Shown: piece by piece, positions 37,487-45,736 of the stretch
Position numbering within the stretch: position 1 is the first letter of the stretch
How the letters are laid out: each line of letters opens with the position of its first letter
Assembly (NCBI GenBank): GCA_050180705.1
Contig: JBFXDX010000014.1
Coordinates: 1-64,000 of the forward strand
Direction of reading: 5' to 3'
DNA length: 64,000 bases
From: SB25 sp050180705
GTDB lineage: Bacteria > Bacteroidota > Bacteroidia > Bacteroidales > Tenuifilaceae
Notes under the pieces: generated by a model
Database searches by the model: none
Seen by the model: the letters and a program-made list of their open reading frames with translations, nothing else
What the model was told of the DNA's origin: nothing
Translations under genes and position numbers: made by a program

Positions 37487-38373
37487 TAGTTTATCGAATC
37501 GTTTTTCATTCGAAACAATGTTTCCTTTTCCTCCTTGGTCAAACTATCGTAACCCGACTTCGATATTTTATCAAGTATTTTATCGAGATTCTGATTTTTA
37601 ACAGTTTTTCGATAGTTATAGTCGTAATCTGGATTTGGCGATCGATGCTCAACTTTTAGTTTCGAGTTTTTTCCGAAACTAACTTTGCCAAGTTTTTCGA
37701 ACCAACTAAAAGGATAGGTTAAATCAGTGTTTTTCTGCAATGCCTTTATGTAAAGAAATCCGAAAAGAGCACCGCCCAAATGTGCAATATGACCGCCAGC
37801 ATTCGAAACTGGAATACTAATAATATCGAGAAGAATTGAAAACAGAGCTAAATACTTTAACTTGACAGGCCCTAAAAATAACAGGTAAATGGTATAGTTC
37901 GGTTTTAGGGTTGATACTGCAATTACAATTGCCAATACCGAAGCCGAAGCTCCCAATGCGATTGCCAAACTTGCTTCCTGCGAAAACACTGATAACGAGT
38001 TATAGGCTAAAACAAAAAGCAATGCTCCAGAAATACCACCTAAAATGTAAACCCCAACAAGTTGACGTTGCGAAAGAAACTGAATAAATAGTTGCCCAAA
38101 CCAGTAAAGCCAAAGCATATTAAAAAGGATATGCAAAAATTCCTCATGAAAAAACATGTAGGTTAGCAATGTCCATGGCCTTAATAGCAAACTTGGGATA
38201 TTTGCTGGAACAGATAGCAAATAGGCATAGGAACTACCAATTGGATTACCGCCCACGTAAAAGAATGCCCGGACTAAATTATAGATCAGAAAAACGGCAA
38301 GGTTTAAGTAGATTAACTTGGTAAGGTTACTACCAAACCGGAAAGAATCCTTTATTTCGTTGTAAATACTCAT
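37486..38373 (-). CDS. Rhomboid-family protease, variant GASA active-site motif
   Basis: 295 residues, six membrane segments followed by a soluble, basic C-terminal tail of about 90 residues. The family HxxxN-type motif is HEEFLHILFNMLWLYWFG. The nucleophile segment reads LGASASVLAIV instead of the usual GxSG, and the partner His is in GHIAHLGGALFGFLY. The Ser is kept, so the protease may be active, but the Gly following the Ser is Ala. It is translationally coupled to the EEP gene and lies 81 nt from a second rhomboid. Confidence 0.9.
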   Translation of the reverse strand: MSIYNEIKDSFRFGSNLTKLIYLNLAVFLIYNLVRAFFYVGGNPIGSSYAYLLSVPANIPSLLLRPWTLLTYMFFHEEFLHILFNMLWLYWFGQLFIQFLSQRQLVGVYILGGISGALLFVLAYNSLSVFSQEASLAIALGASASVLAIVIAVSTLKPNYTIYLLFLGPVKLKYLALFSILLDIISIPVSNAGGHIAHLGGALFGFLYIKALQKNTDLTYPFSWFEKLGKVSFGKNSKLKVEHRSPNPDYDYNYRKTVKNQNLDKILDKISKSGYDSLTKEEKETLFRMKNDSIN

Positions 38374-38454
38374 CGCTGTAATAATAATTACTAAGTAAAA
38401 TTAGCCGAAATTTAGGTCAAATCAAATAATCGCAAAATAACAAATAGCTAAAAT

Positions 38455-39279
38455 CTAATAGAACATATCCTTACGCGTTCTCCAATACTTTATCAGAATA
38501 AATCCGAAGATCATTCCACCCAAATGCGCAAAGTGAGCAATATTACTACCAGGCTGTGTTAAACCAAGGAATAACTCCAATCCTCCATAAATAATTACCA
38601 TCCACTTAGCCTTAATTGGCATGGGAGGAATAAGAAGCATCAACTCCGTGTTTGGAAATAGCATTCCAAATGCCAAAAGCACGCCATATACTGCACCCGA
38701 CGCGCCAACCGTAGGTATGCTTAACTGAAGATTCATTAATTGTTGAACATACTGCGAAGCTTGCTCTACATACAAAGAGTTTGATGGAGACGCAAACCAT
38801 TGCTCTAAGAATTTTGAATAGATTTGATCGTAATACTCAGGAAAATGCCTTGTTACAAATGCTGCAAAAGATTGAGGCGAAGGAGTATTAAGCATTGCAA
38901 TTGCATCGCTTTGAATTGAATGCAAATGTAAATAGTTAACCAAAAGGTGAATTGCCGCAGCACCCAAGCCTGTTATCAGGTAATAAACCAGAAATCTTTT
39001 AGGCCCCCAAACCTGCTCCAAAATCCGACCAAACATCCAAAGAGCAAACATATTGAAGAATAGATGGGTTAAACCAGCATGCATAAACATGTGAGTAACC
39101 AACTGATATGGCCGGAAATTTGGTGAATTGGGCGAATAAAGTCCTAGTATCGCATTTAAATCGGTATTAAATGTTGTTTCGGCCACCCATGCTGCCAGTA
39201 ACATTACAACATTAATCAGAATTAGATTCTTCACAACAGGAGGAATTCCTCCTAAAACATTTCTACTACTATAATTCAT
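38455..39279 (-). CDS. Rhomboid-family intramembrane serine protease
   Basis: 274 residues. HAGLTHLFFNMFALWMFG, the nucleophile segment VGASGAVYGVLLAFG and HFAHLGGMIFGFILI are all canonical. An insertion of about 70 residues, with hydrophilic helices (NTPSPQSFAAFVTRHFPEYY), sits in the loop after the third membrane segment. It lies 49 nt downstream of mutL, an order often seen in Bacteroidota. It and its neighbour share little beyond the core. Confidence 0.95.
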   Translation of the reverse strand: MNYSSRNVLGGIPPVVKNLILINVVMLLAAWVAETTFNTDLNAILGLYSPNSPNFRPYQLVTHMFMHAGLTHLFFNMFALWMFGRILEQVWGPKRFLVYYLITGLGAAAIHLLVNYLHLHSIQSDAIAMLNTPSPQSFAAFVTRHFPEYYDQIYSKFLEQWFASPSNSLYVEQASQYVQQLMNLQLSIPTVGASGAVYGVLLAFGMLFPNTELMLLIPPMPIKAKWMVIIYGGLELFLGLTQPGSNIAHFAHLGGMIFGFILIKYWRTRKDMFY

Positions 39280-39328
39280 GCGTCTGCTTTTTTTATCGAA
39301 TTAAAAAACAGTTATAATTCCTAAAGGT

Positions 39329-41167
39329 TTACTTAAACTTTTTATCGAACTCATCCATTTCAATTATTGTAAGCACCTTTTTCCCATCGGATGTATAGTT
39401 AGGATGATTACAGGCAAAAAGTTTATCAACAAGTTCCTGCATCTCGAATGCAGTTAAATTTCTATTATATCCTATTGCAGCAGCCTTTGCCATTGACGAT
39501 GCAATTCGCTGCTTCGAATCGTCGAACGGTAACGACTGATTCTCCTTTATTTCCATCAGTAAATCGTCGATCAACTTTAGAGGATCGGCCGATTTAAGAT
39601 TAGCCGGCAGGCTATTCACACCAATAGTGTTGTGACCCAAATTGCTAACCTCCATTCCCATCTGCGAGAGCTGCTCTACATTATCTATAATTAGAGCAAA
39701 ATCCTGAGCACTCAACTCTATTGTTTGTGGGTAAAGTTCTCGCTGCGCAGCATTATGTTCCAAACTCAAACTCTCTATATATTGCTCGAACAGAATTCGC
39801 TCATGAGCTCGTTTCTGATCAATCACCATCAACCCCGACTTAACAGTAGTTAAAATATACTTACCCTTTACCTGATAAAATTTTGTTGATGTTTCGAGTG
39901 GTTTGTCATCAAATCCTTTAGATGCAAAAGTCTGTAAAGTTAACTGCGAAGGTTCTTCCTCCACGGGCTTATCCTCATATAGTTGCTCCCAGTTCCCGGC
40001 ACTTTTATGCTTCACGGTTTTGGAGGCAAAACTACCACCCGAAAACTTTTGACCTTCCTCCTCAAACGGATTAAAGTGGGGATTTATCTCTATTTCGGGA
40101 GGAGTTACAGGAGCATTCTTTGGAAAAAAAGGAATACTAAATCCTGGATCGCTATCAAAATCGATAGACGGCACCACTGCAAACTTCCCCAATGTTTCCT
40201 TCACTGCCGCATGTAGTATCTGCCATATCATACGTTCATCCTCAAATTTGATCTCGGTCTTGGTAGGATGAATATTGACATCGATTGTTTTAGGATCGAT
40301 ATCAAGATAAATGAAGTAAGTAGGAATACTATCAGCAGGCAAAAGTCGATTATATGCATTAATAACAGCACGATTCAAAAATGGATTCTTCATGTAACGC
40401 CCATTCACAAAGAAAAACTGTTCGCCAGGGCTTTTCTTCGCGCTTTCAGGTTTACCAATAAATCCATCGATATTCACAATTGTTGTCTGCGTTGTAATAT
40501 CGAGCAATTGCGAATTTATAGCTTTACCAAATAGTCCAACAATACGCTGCTTTAGTGTAGATGCATTAAGCCTGTATATATCGGCACCGTTATGGGTAAG
40601 ACTCATGGCTATTTCGGGATAAGCCAACGCAACCCTTTGAAATTCGGAGATTATGTGCTTTAACTCTATCGAAGTTCCTTTTAGAAATTTCCTTCGAGCA
40701 GGAACATTGAAAAAAAGATTTTTTATTGTGAAGTTTGTCCCAACCGAGCAACTTATAGGCTGCTGAGAAACAAAGTCGGATCCATTTATTTGAATTTGAA
40801 TTCCCAGTTCATCGGAATTTCTTCGTGTACGAAGTTCGACCTCTGCAACAGCAGCAATTGAGGCCAATGCCTCGCCACGAAATCCCATTGTACGAATATC
40901 GAATAAATCGTTGGCCTCGCGAATTTTCGATGTAGCATGGCGCTCAAAGCTAAGTCTTGCATCGGTTTCGGACATACCAATACCATCATCAATCACCTGA
41001 ATTGATGCCCTTCCGCCCTCCTTTACAATAAGTTGAATATTTTTACTACCTGCATCAATTGAGTTCTCCATTAATTCCTTTACAACCGAGGCAGGACGTT
41101 GCACCACCTCGCCTGCAGCAATCTGATTAGCAATTGAATCAGGCAATAGTTGAATAATATCGGCCAT
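39329..41167 (-). CDS. mutL: DNA mismatch repair protein MutL
   Basis: 612 residues. The N-terminal GHKL ATPase has IAAGEVVQRPASVVKELMEN, DDGIGM, RHATSKI and GFRGEALASIAAVAE. The C-terminal dimerisation domain is also present. The metal-binding endonuclease motif DQHA(X)2E(X)4E reads DQKRAHERILFEQYI here, so His is replaced: the DQHA signature is not intact, as in MutL without nicking activity, although many Bacteroidota show DQ-RAHER. The gene is full length. Confidence 0.97.
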   Translation of the reverse strand: MADIIQLLPDSIANQIAAGEVVQRPASVVKELMENSIDAGSKNIQLIVKEGGRASIQVIDDGIGMSETDARLSFERHATSKIREANDLFDIRTMGFRGEALASIAAVAEVELRTRRNSDELGIQIQINGSDFVSQQPISCSVGTNFTIKNLFFNVPARRKFLKGTSIELKHIISEFQRVALAYPEIAMSLTHNGADIYRLNASTLKQRIVGLFGKAINSQLLDITTQTTIVNIDGFIGKPESAKKSPGEQFFFVNGRYMKNPFLNRAVINAYNRLLPADSIPTYFIYLDIDPKTIDVNIHPTKTEIKFEDERMIWQILHAAVKETLGKFAVVPSIDFDSDPGFSIPFFPKNAPVTPPEIEINPHFNPFEEEGQKFSGGSFASKTVKHKSAGNWEQLYEDKPVEEEPSQLTLQTFASKGFDDKPLETSTKFYQVKGKYILTTVKSGLMVIDQKRAHERILFEQYIESLSLEHNAAQRELYPQTIELSAQDFALIIDNVEQLSQMGMEVSNLGHNTIGVNSLPANLKSADPLKLIDDLLMEIKENQSLPFDDSKQRIASSMAKAAAIGYNRNLTAFEMQELVDKLFACNHPNYTSDGKKVLTIIEMDEFDKKFK

Positions 41168-41179
41168 TAGAAAAGGAAA

Positions 41180-41455
41180 TTATCTGAAAAAAAGGTAAGC
41201 AATAAGGAGTAACACAAACAAAATGATAAGTACACGAAACGCCGAATTTCCACTTTGAGAATACTTTTTCACCCGATCACTCTTAAATCGTCCCTTGATA
41301 TTGGGAACGTAATGTTCGTCACCATCACTAAGGCCCAACTCTCTCTTAATGCGTGCTTCGCGCTCCCTCATCTCCTCCTTCTGCTCATTATAGTAAATGA
41401 GCTTATGATTAAACCCTTTTGGTTTTGGAGTCCGAAAAAATGTGAATATTGCCAT
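41180..41455 (-). CDS. Small conserved C-tail-anchored membrane protein
   Basis: 91 residues. A charged helix at residues 20-40 is followed by a hydrophobic C-terminal segment (FRVLIILFVLLLIAYLFF), so it is tail-anchored. This short ORF is recognisable in other Bacteroidota next to mutL (from memory). It lies 12 nt upstream of mutL on the minus strand. Function unknown. Confidence 0.78.
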   Translation of the reverse strand: MAIFTFFRTPKPKGFNHKLIYYNEQKEEMREREARIKRELGLSDGDEHYVPNIKGRFKSDRVKKYSQSGNSAFRVLIILFVLLLIAYLFFR

Positions 41456-41556
41456 GGCTCTTCGTCTTATGAATTTTACAAAATTAGGGATTTTAATTGA
41501 TTGGTCTAATTTTCCCTCTACTCAATTCTGCATTTAAGATAGTTTATGATTACATA

Positions 41557-41973
41557 TTACAACCTATTCTTGCGTTGATTTTGACAAGGGCAAGGACTAT
41601 TAGATTGGTTGGTTTTGCTAATAACAACTGACAATCCATTACGCTCCCACTCTGCAAGGCCTCCCGACAAATTAGCCACATTAACGAACCCTTTTGACTG
41701 AACAAATTTTACTGCCTCGCAACTATACAAACCTTCAGAATCGGCAAAAATTAAAGGTTTATCCAAAGGAAGATTGTCGTAGTTCTCCTTTAATTCATCG
41801 AAAGGAATATATATAACTAAAGGAACCTCGAATTTCTTTAGTTCCACCATGGATTCCGACCGAATATCAACAATTATTGCATCATTATACTTTACCTCAG
41901 AAGCGGCCTCGCGTGGTGTTAGATTAAAACACCCAGCACTCATAAAACCATTACTCTTAAATGTAAGTTCCAT
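41557..41973 (-). CDS. Rhodanese-like protein lacking the catalytic Cys
   Basis: 138 residues. The fold is clear (AIIVDIRSESMVELKKFEVP, GLAEWERNG), but the active-site loop is FADSEGLYSCEA where sulfurtransferases have YCRSGxRS: the position of the catalytic Cys is Ala. The Cys of YSCEA is displaced by several residues. The C-terminus ends with a CPC pair (NSPCPCQNQRKNRL) that could be redox or metal active. Probably a binding or regulatory rhodanese domain. Transcribed alone. Confidence 0.85.
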   Translation of the reverse strand: MELTFKSNGFMSAGCFNLTPREAASEVKYNDAIIVDIRSESMVELKKFEVPLVIYIPFDELKENYDNLPLDKPLIFADSEGLYSCEAVKFVQSKGFVNVANLSGGLAEWERNGLSVVISKTNQSNSPCPCQNQRKNRL

Positions 41974-42027
41974 GACTTATGCTTTATTTTGAAGTTGACA
42001 CTAAATATATAACGAATAAAACTACAC

Positions 42028-42636
42028 TTATCGTCTGGTTGTATTTAGTTTTTTATCGTTCACATAACCCCAAATAAGGCGAGTTCCAATGGTTCTGAAT
42101 GGGCTCCATTTATCAGAAATTTTAACCAATCGGGTCTTAAATGCTTTTCCCTCCATTTTGAGGCCATACAACTCTCGCATGCCTTGCTGAATAGCCAAAT
42201 CATCAACAGGAAAAACATCAACCCTATTCAACGAAAAAACCAACAGCATTTGAGCAGTCCAAACACCCACGCCTTTTATCTGCGTAAGTAATTTTATTAA
42301 CTCCTCATCGGAGTATTTTGATATTTGCTGTAGCGACAAGTCGTGATGCAATGTAAATTCGGCCAATGCTTTCACATATTTAGTTTTAGCACCAGAAAGC
42401 CCAACGCCTCTCAACGCCTCATCGGGAGTTGCCAACACTAAACTTGGAGTAGGGTAATTATCGGCAAACAGTCCCTTAAACCTATTGAATATAACCTGAG
42501 CGACCTTACCCGAAAGTTGCTGACAAACAATATTCTCAACCATGTCGTGATAAAAATCCGACGATGATTTTAATTCAGGCAATGGAAATTTTGCCTGTAG
42601 TTCTTGTATTACGGGGTCATCAATACAAAACATCAA
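42028..42636 (-). CDS. AlkA-like DNA-3-methyladenine glycosylase
   Basis: 202 residues. HhH-GPD fold: IVCQQLSGKVAQVIFNRFKG, and hairpin motif LLTQIKGVGVWTAQMLLVFSL followed by the catalytic Asp region VFPVDDLAIQQGM. It removes alkylated bases. It lacks the N-terminal beta domain of E. coli AlkA, as in the short Mag/AfAlkA-like forms. The gene starts MM; either Met may be used. Divergent from the OB-fold gene. Confidence 0.93.
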   Translation of the reverse strand: MMFCIDDPVIQELQAKFPLPELKSSSDFYHDMVENIVCQQLSGKVAQVIFNRFKGLFADNYPTPSLVLATPDEALRGVGLSGAKTKYVKALAEFTLHHDLSLQQISKYSDEELIKLLTQIKGVGVWTAQMLLVFSLNRVDVFPVDDLAIQQGMRELYGLKMEGKAFKTRLVKISDKWSPFRTIGTRLIWGYVNDKKLNTTRR

Positions 42637-42755
42637 ATTAATTTAAATGCTTCTCACAGATTAATCATCTCAAAATTACAATAATTATTAAATTTGAAGC
42701 CCCAAAAGTCGAGCGAGAACTTTTCTTCGATTGTATTAATTTAAATTATTTAAAG

Positions 42756-43178
42756 ATGAAAAAGTTCATTTTTTTAATCAGCGGTATTTTGTGTATGGCA
42801 TATTTATGCCTTGGTGCAAATCTTATTGATTTAGGAAGCCTAACCTCTAACCCAGAAAAGTTTGTTGGCAAAAGCATTTCTATAGAGGGAACACTATTTC
42901 GCAAATGTCCTAAATCTAAAGATAGATTTTTTATAGCAAATGGGAACAACCGATTTGGTCTACTAGTTCCAGAAGGCTTAAACATTGACCCCAATAATCT
43001 TCTTAAGAAAGACATCATAGTCACTGGAAAGGTACGCAAAATAAATACTCAAACTAATCCTGAAAGATGTTCAAAATGCGATGGAAATCATTGCGGTCAA
43101 TATGCAATCAAAACTAAAGGGAAAAACTCATACGATTTATACTATTTGGAAATTGAATCCATATCGGAAAAGAAGTAA
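42756..43178 (+). CDS. Exported OB-fold-like protein with Cys cluster
   Basis: 140 residues with a signal peptide (MKKFIFLISGILCMAYLCLG). The segment SNPEKFVGKSISIEGTLFRK, then IIVTGKVRKI, fits an OB-fold of the BOF/tRNA-anti-like type. Cys residues at ERCSKCDGNHCGQ (C-x2-C-x4-C) in the exported part may bind metal or form a disulfide. No family name is certain. It is transcribed alone. Confidence 0.65.
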   Translation: MKKFIFLISGILCMAYLCLGANLIDLGSLTSNPEKFVGKSISIEGTLFRKCPKSKDRFFIANGNNRFGLLVPEGLNIDPNNLLKKDIIVTGKVRKINTQTNPERCSKCDGNHCGQYAIKTKGKNSYDLYYLEIESISEKK

Positions 43179-43370
43179 TTAGTAAAATGCAACATTCTGT
43201 CGAAATAATAGTTTAATACAAGTACTATTGGCTAGAATTTGTACATTCTTACTATTTACACACGATCCCAGATAATTTCTACAAACGCACATTCTTAGTG
43301 TAGCCAAATAGGCAATTTCGCACATGCGACTAATTTTAGAATATGAGTAGCTAATCTAAAGGGCCCATAT
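43179..43370. other. Intergenic region before the AraC-type regulator gene
   Basis: 192 nt, A/T-rich, no gene. No TAnnTTTG box with a matching TTG was found, and no terminator is evident after the upstream gene. Confidence 0.3.
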
Positions 43371-44471
43371 ATGGACTATATATTTGTAATGTGTTTAACA
43401 TTACTTTCCTTTTTCTTACTAACTCTACTACGAAAGAAGAATCGAAATCTTTCCGATAAGATTTTGATTCTTTGGCTATTTCTTCTAATCCTTACTGAAC
43501 TTGCATTTTTACTACAGAAGAATGGCTATTTTGGACAAGTGTACATATTCTTCGAAATTATATGCACCTCTCATATTTTACATGGTGTTTTTCTTTTCTT
43601 TTATTACAGAAGCATTACCAATCCAAAATTTAGAATAAGAGTATATCATTTATTCCACCTAATACCTTTTTTAGCCTTAATCGCAACGAAGATATTGCTG
43701 AGTAAGGTTTTCATGGTATTTCACTGCCAGGAAGAAGGTGGATGTATGTGTGCTGAAAATCCTTACACAAACATAATTGGTCTTGTTAAAATACTTGTTA
43801 CTGGTTTTTATATAGCGCTCACCTATGTTAGTCATATTAGACTAAAACGAACAAAAAAATATCTACTACAAAACAATGTAAAAATATTGGCTTGGGTAAA
43901 CATGGTTGTATATGGTGTTCTAACTCTATTCATCATTATTGCAACCATTCAACTTTTGCCGGTAATTAGCATTATTAACTTCGAGGATAATACAGACATC
44001 AACAATATTGTAATTTCAGTTTTTGTGATACTGTTTATGTATGTCGGGCAAAAAAACACTTTCATTAAAATGAATCTTTTCTCGGAGAATTCAGACGAAA
44101 ATGAAAAAGAACAACCTCTCGATGAAAAACTCCTAATCAATTTCAACCAAATAGAAAAATTCATGGTTGAAAAAGAGCCCTACTTAAATCCAGAGTTATC
44201 CTTGTCGAGTTTTGCCGAAGAAATAAAACTATCAAGGCTTGATGTTTCCCATGCAATTAAAGCAGGAACAGGCCAATCATTTCCACTTTACATAAATTCG
44301 TACCGAATAAAATCGATCATATCTAAGTTAAACAATCCCAAATACCAAAAATATACAATACTTGCTGTAGCCTATGAGTCTGGATTTAATTCTAAGGCCT
44401 CATTCAATAGAATTTTCAAACTTCACACAGGAAAAACACCCTCAGAGTTTATTCTATCGCTTCAAAAATAA
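43371..44471 (+). CDS. Membrane-bound AraC-family transcriptional regulator
   Basis: 366 residues. Seven hydrophobic segments in the first about 225 residues are followed by a linker and a C-terminal AraC-type HTH (LSLSSFAEEIKLSRLDVSHA, then YTILAVAYESGFNSKASFNR and IFKLHTGKTPSEFI). Such regulators sense signals at the membrane and often control the neighbouring SusC/SusD genes. It lies 170 nt upstream of the peptidase locus on the same strand, with a terminator between, so it is a good candidate regulator of it (inference). Confidence 0.9.
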   Translation: MDYIFVMCLTLLSFFLLTLLRKKNRNLSDKILILWLFLLILTELAFLLQKNGYFGQVYIFFEIICTSHILHGVFLFFYYRSITNPKFRIRVYHLFHLIPFLALIATKILLSKVFMVFHCQEEGGCMCAENPYTNIIGLVKILVTGFYIALTYVSHIRLKRTKKYLLQNNVKILAWVNMVVYGVLTLFIIIATIQLLPVISIINFEDNTDINNIVISVFVILFMYVGQKNTFIKMNLFSENSDENEKEQPLDEKLLINFNQIEKFMVEKEPYLNPELSLSSFAEEIKLSRLDVSHAIKAGTGQSFPLYINSYRIKSIISKLNNPKYQKYTILAVAYESGFNSKASFNRIFKLHTGKTPSEFILSLQK

Positions 44472-44550
44472 GACAATATTAACACAGCAACAATTCCACT
44501 CGAGCAAATAAGACAATACACTAATTACTAAAAACTTATAATAGTATTAA

Positions 44551-44585
44551 AAAAAATGAGACCATATGTTTAGGTCTCATTTTTT
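44551..44585 (+). terminator. Terminator after the AraC-type regulator gene
   Basis: AAAAAATGAGACC pairs with GGTCTCATTTTTT around a 9-nt loop, followed by further T. It separates the regulator transcript from the locus that follows. Confidence 0.9.
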
Positions 44586-44642
44586 GTTTTAAGACGAGTT
44601 GAGTTTACAAATTATGTTCTTTTATCCCCAAAATTTGAAAAG

Positions 44643-45710
44643 ATGGAAACTAATTTTTCAAACCAAGCTGATCAAGAAATCAGCAATCAAAAAATCAGAA
44701 TAAAACAATACGCATATGGTTCTATAAAAAAAAGAACCTATGGTTTAATTGCCATGGCTATACTTATAGCAATAGCATTAATTGTTACACTAGTCTACCA
44801 ACGTAAAATTCTTGTCCTAAAGAAAACGTTATACACACCCATCCATGCGGAAACATTAACTACAGAAAAATTTGAAGGTTATAAAACAATAGTATCCATA
44901 GCATCCTTCGAAATACTATCGGATAAATTTAGCAGAGTAGACGGAGTCGAATCGGTAGAATCTCATCCTCTCAAGCATAAAATTATCATTAAGCACAACA
45001 CCTCAACGACCAAGAGAGAGGATCTGCTTAAGACTCTATATACAAAAGCTAAGTTACCCATCTCATACCCATCTTGCTCTCAATCTCAAATAACCACACT
45101 ACGCCTATGGATTTCGGAATACTACGACAGCTATGATGGACTAATCATAAGAAACATGATTTCACCCATACAAGGAATATACTACCTAGAATCTGGATTT
45201 GAACACAAACCTTACATCGATTTAATTATAAACAAAGATCTTGACATAAAAACTTTAATAAAAAAGATAGAATCATCAAAGGGTTCTATAATGGACAAAG
45301 ATATCCTTAAAGAAATAGATGTAAACTATAGAGTTATAGATTGCAGTACTATTTCTCAAACCATACCGATTGATAGTGTTAGAAGTAATATATTTTCTAC
45401 TGCTAAAAACGAAAGTAAATATTCCGGAACAGAAAGAGCCGATTCACTTATCCTAACTATTGATAAATACAAAATAGTTGGAGGAATTCGTCTCCGCCAA
45501 CTAATATCCGACAAGATTATTACTGACTACAACATCGTATCATACAATATCATTCCAGACAGTCTACCCCTTCTTAAAGTAGTATTTCTGCCAAAATCAG
45601 AAAATGACAAAGAAAAACTATTCGAGGAACTCAACAGGCCTATAATAAGCCTATCAAAATTTAGAAACAGAGAAATTAAAAACAGTTTTCATTTTAAACA
45701 TACCAAGTAA
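44643..45710 (+). CDS. One-pass membrane protein, unknown, possible ferredoxin-like repeats
   Basis: 355 residues. A cytoplasmic tail of about 35 residues (basic near IKKRTYG), one membrane segment (LIAMAILIAIALIVTLVY, about 35-52), then a large extracytoplasmic part. Two stretches, SRVDGVESVESHPLKHKIII and IQGIYYLESGFEHKPYIDLI, each followed by an amphipathic helix, look like the strand-turn-strand of ferredoxin-like HMA domains without metal-binding Cys. No family was recognised. It is 26 nt upstream of the susC-like gene and probably the first gene of that operon. A transport-assisting or signalling role at the inner membrane is inference only. Confidence 0.7.
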   Translation: METNFSNQADQEISNQKIRIKQYAYGSIKKRTYGLIAMAILIAIALIVTLVYQRKILVLKKTLYTPIHAETLTTEKFEGYKTIVSIASFEILSDKFSRVDGVESVESHPLKHKIIIKHNTSTTKREDLLKTLYTKAKLPISYPSCSQSQITTLRLWISEYYDSYDGLIIRNMISPIQGIYYLESGFEHKPYIDLIINKDLDIKTLIKKIESSKGSIMDKDILKEIDVNYRVIDCSTISQTIPIDSVRSNIFSTAKNESKYSGTERADSLILTIDKYKIVGGIRLRQLISDKIITDYNIVSYNIIPDSLPLLKVVFLPKSENDKEKLFEELNRPIISLSKFRNREIKNSFHFKHTK

Positions 45711-45736
45711 GCATAAACCATAACCGAAAACATCAA

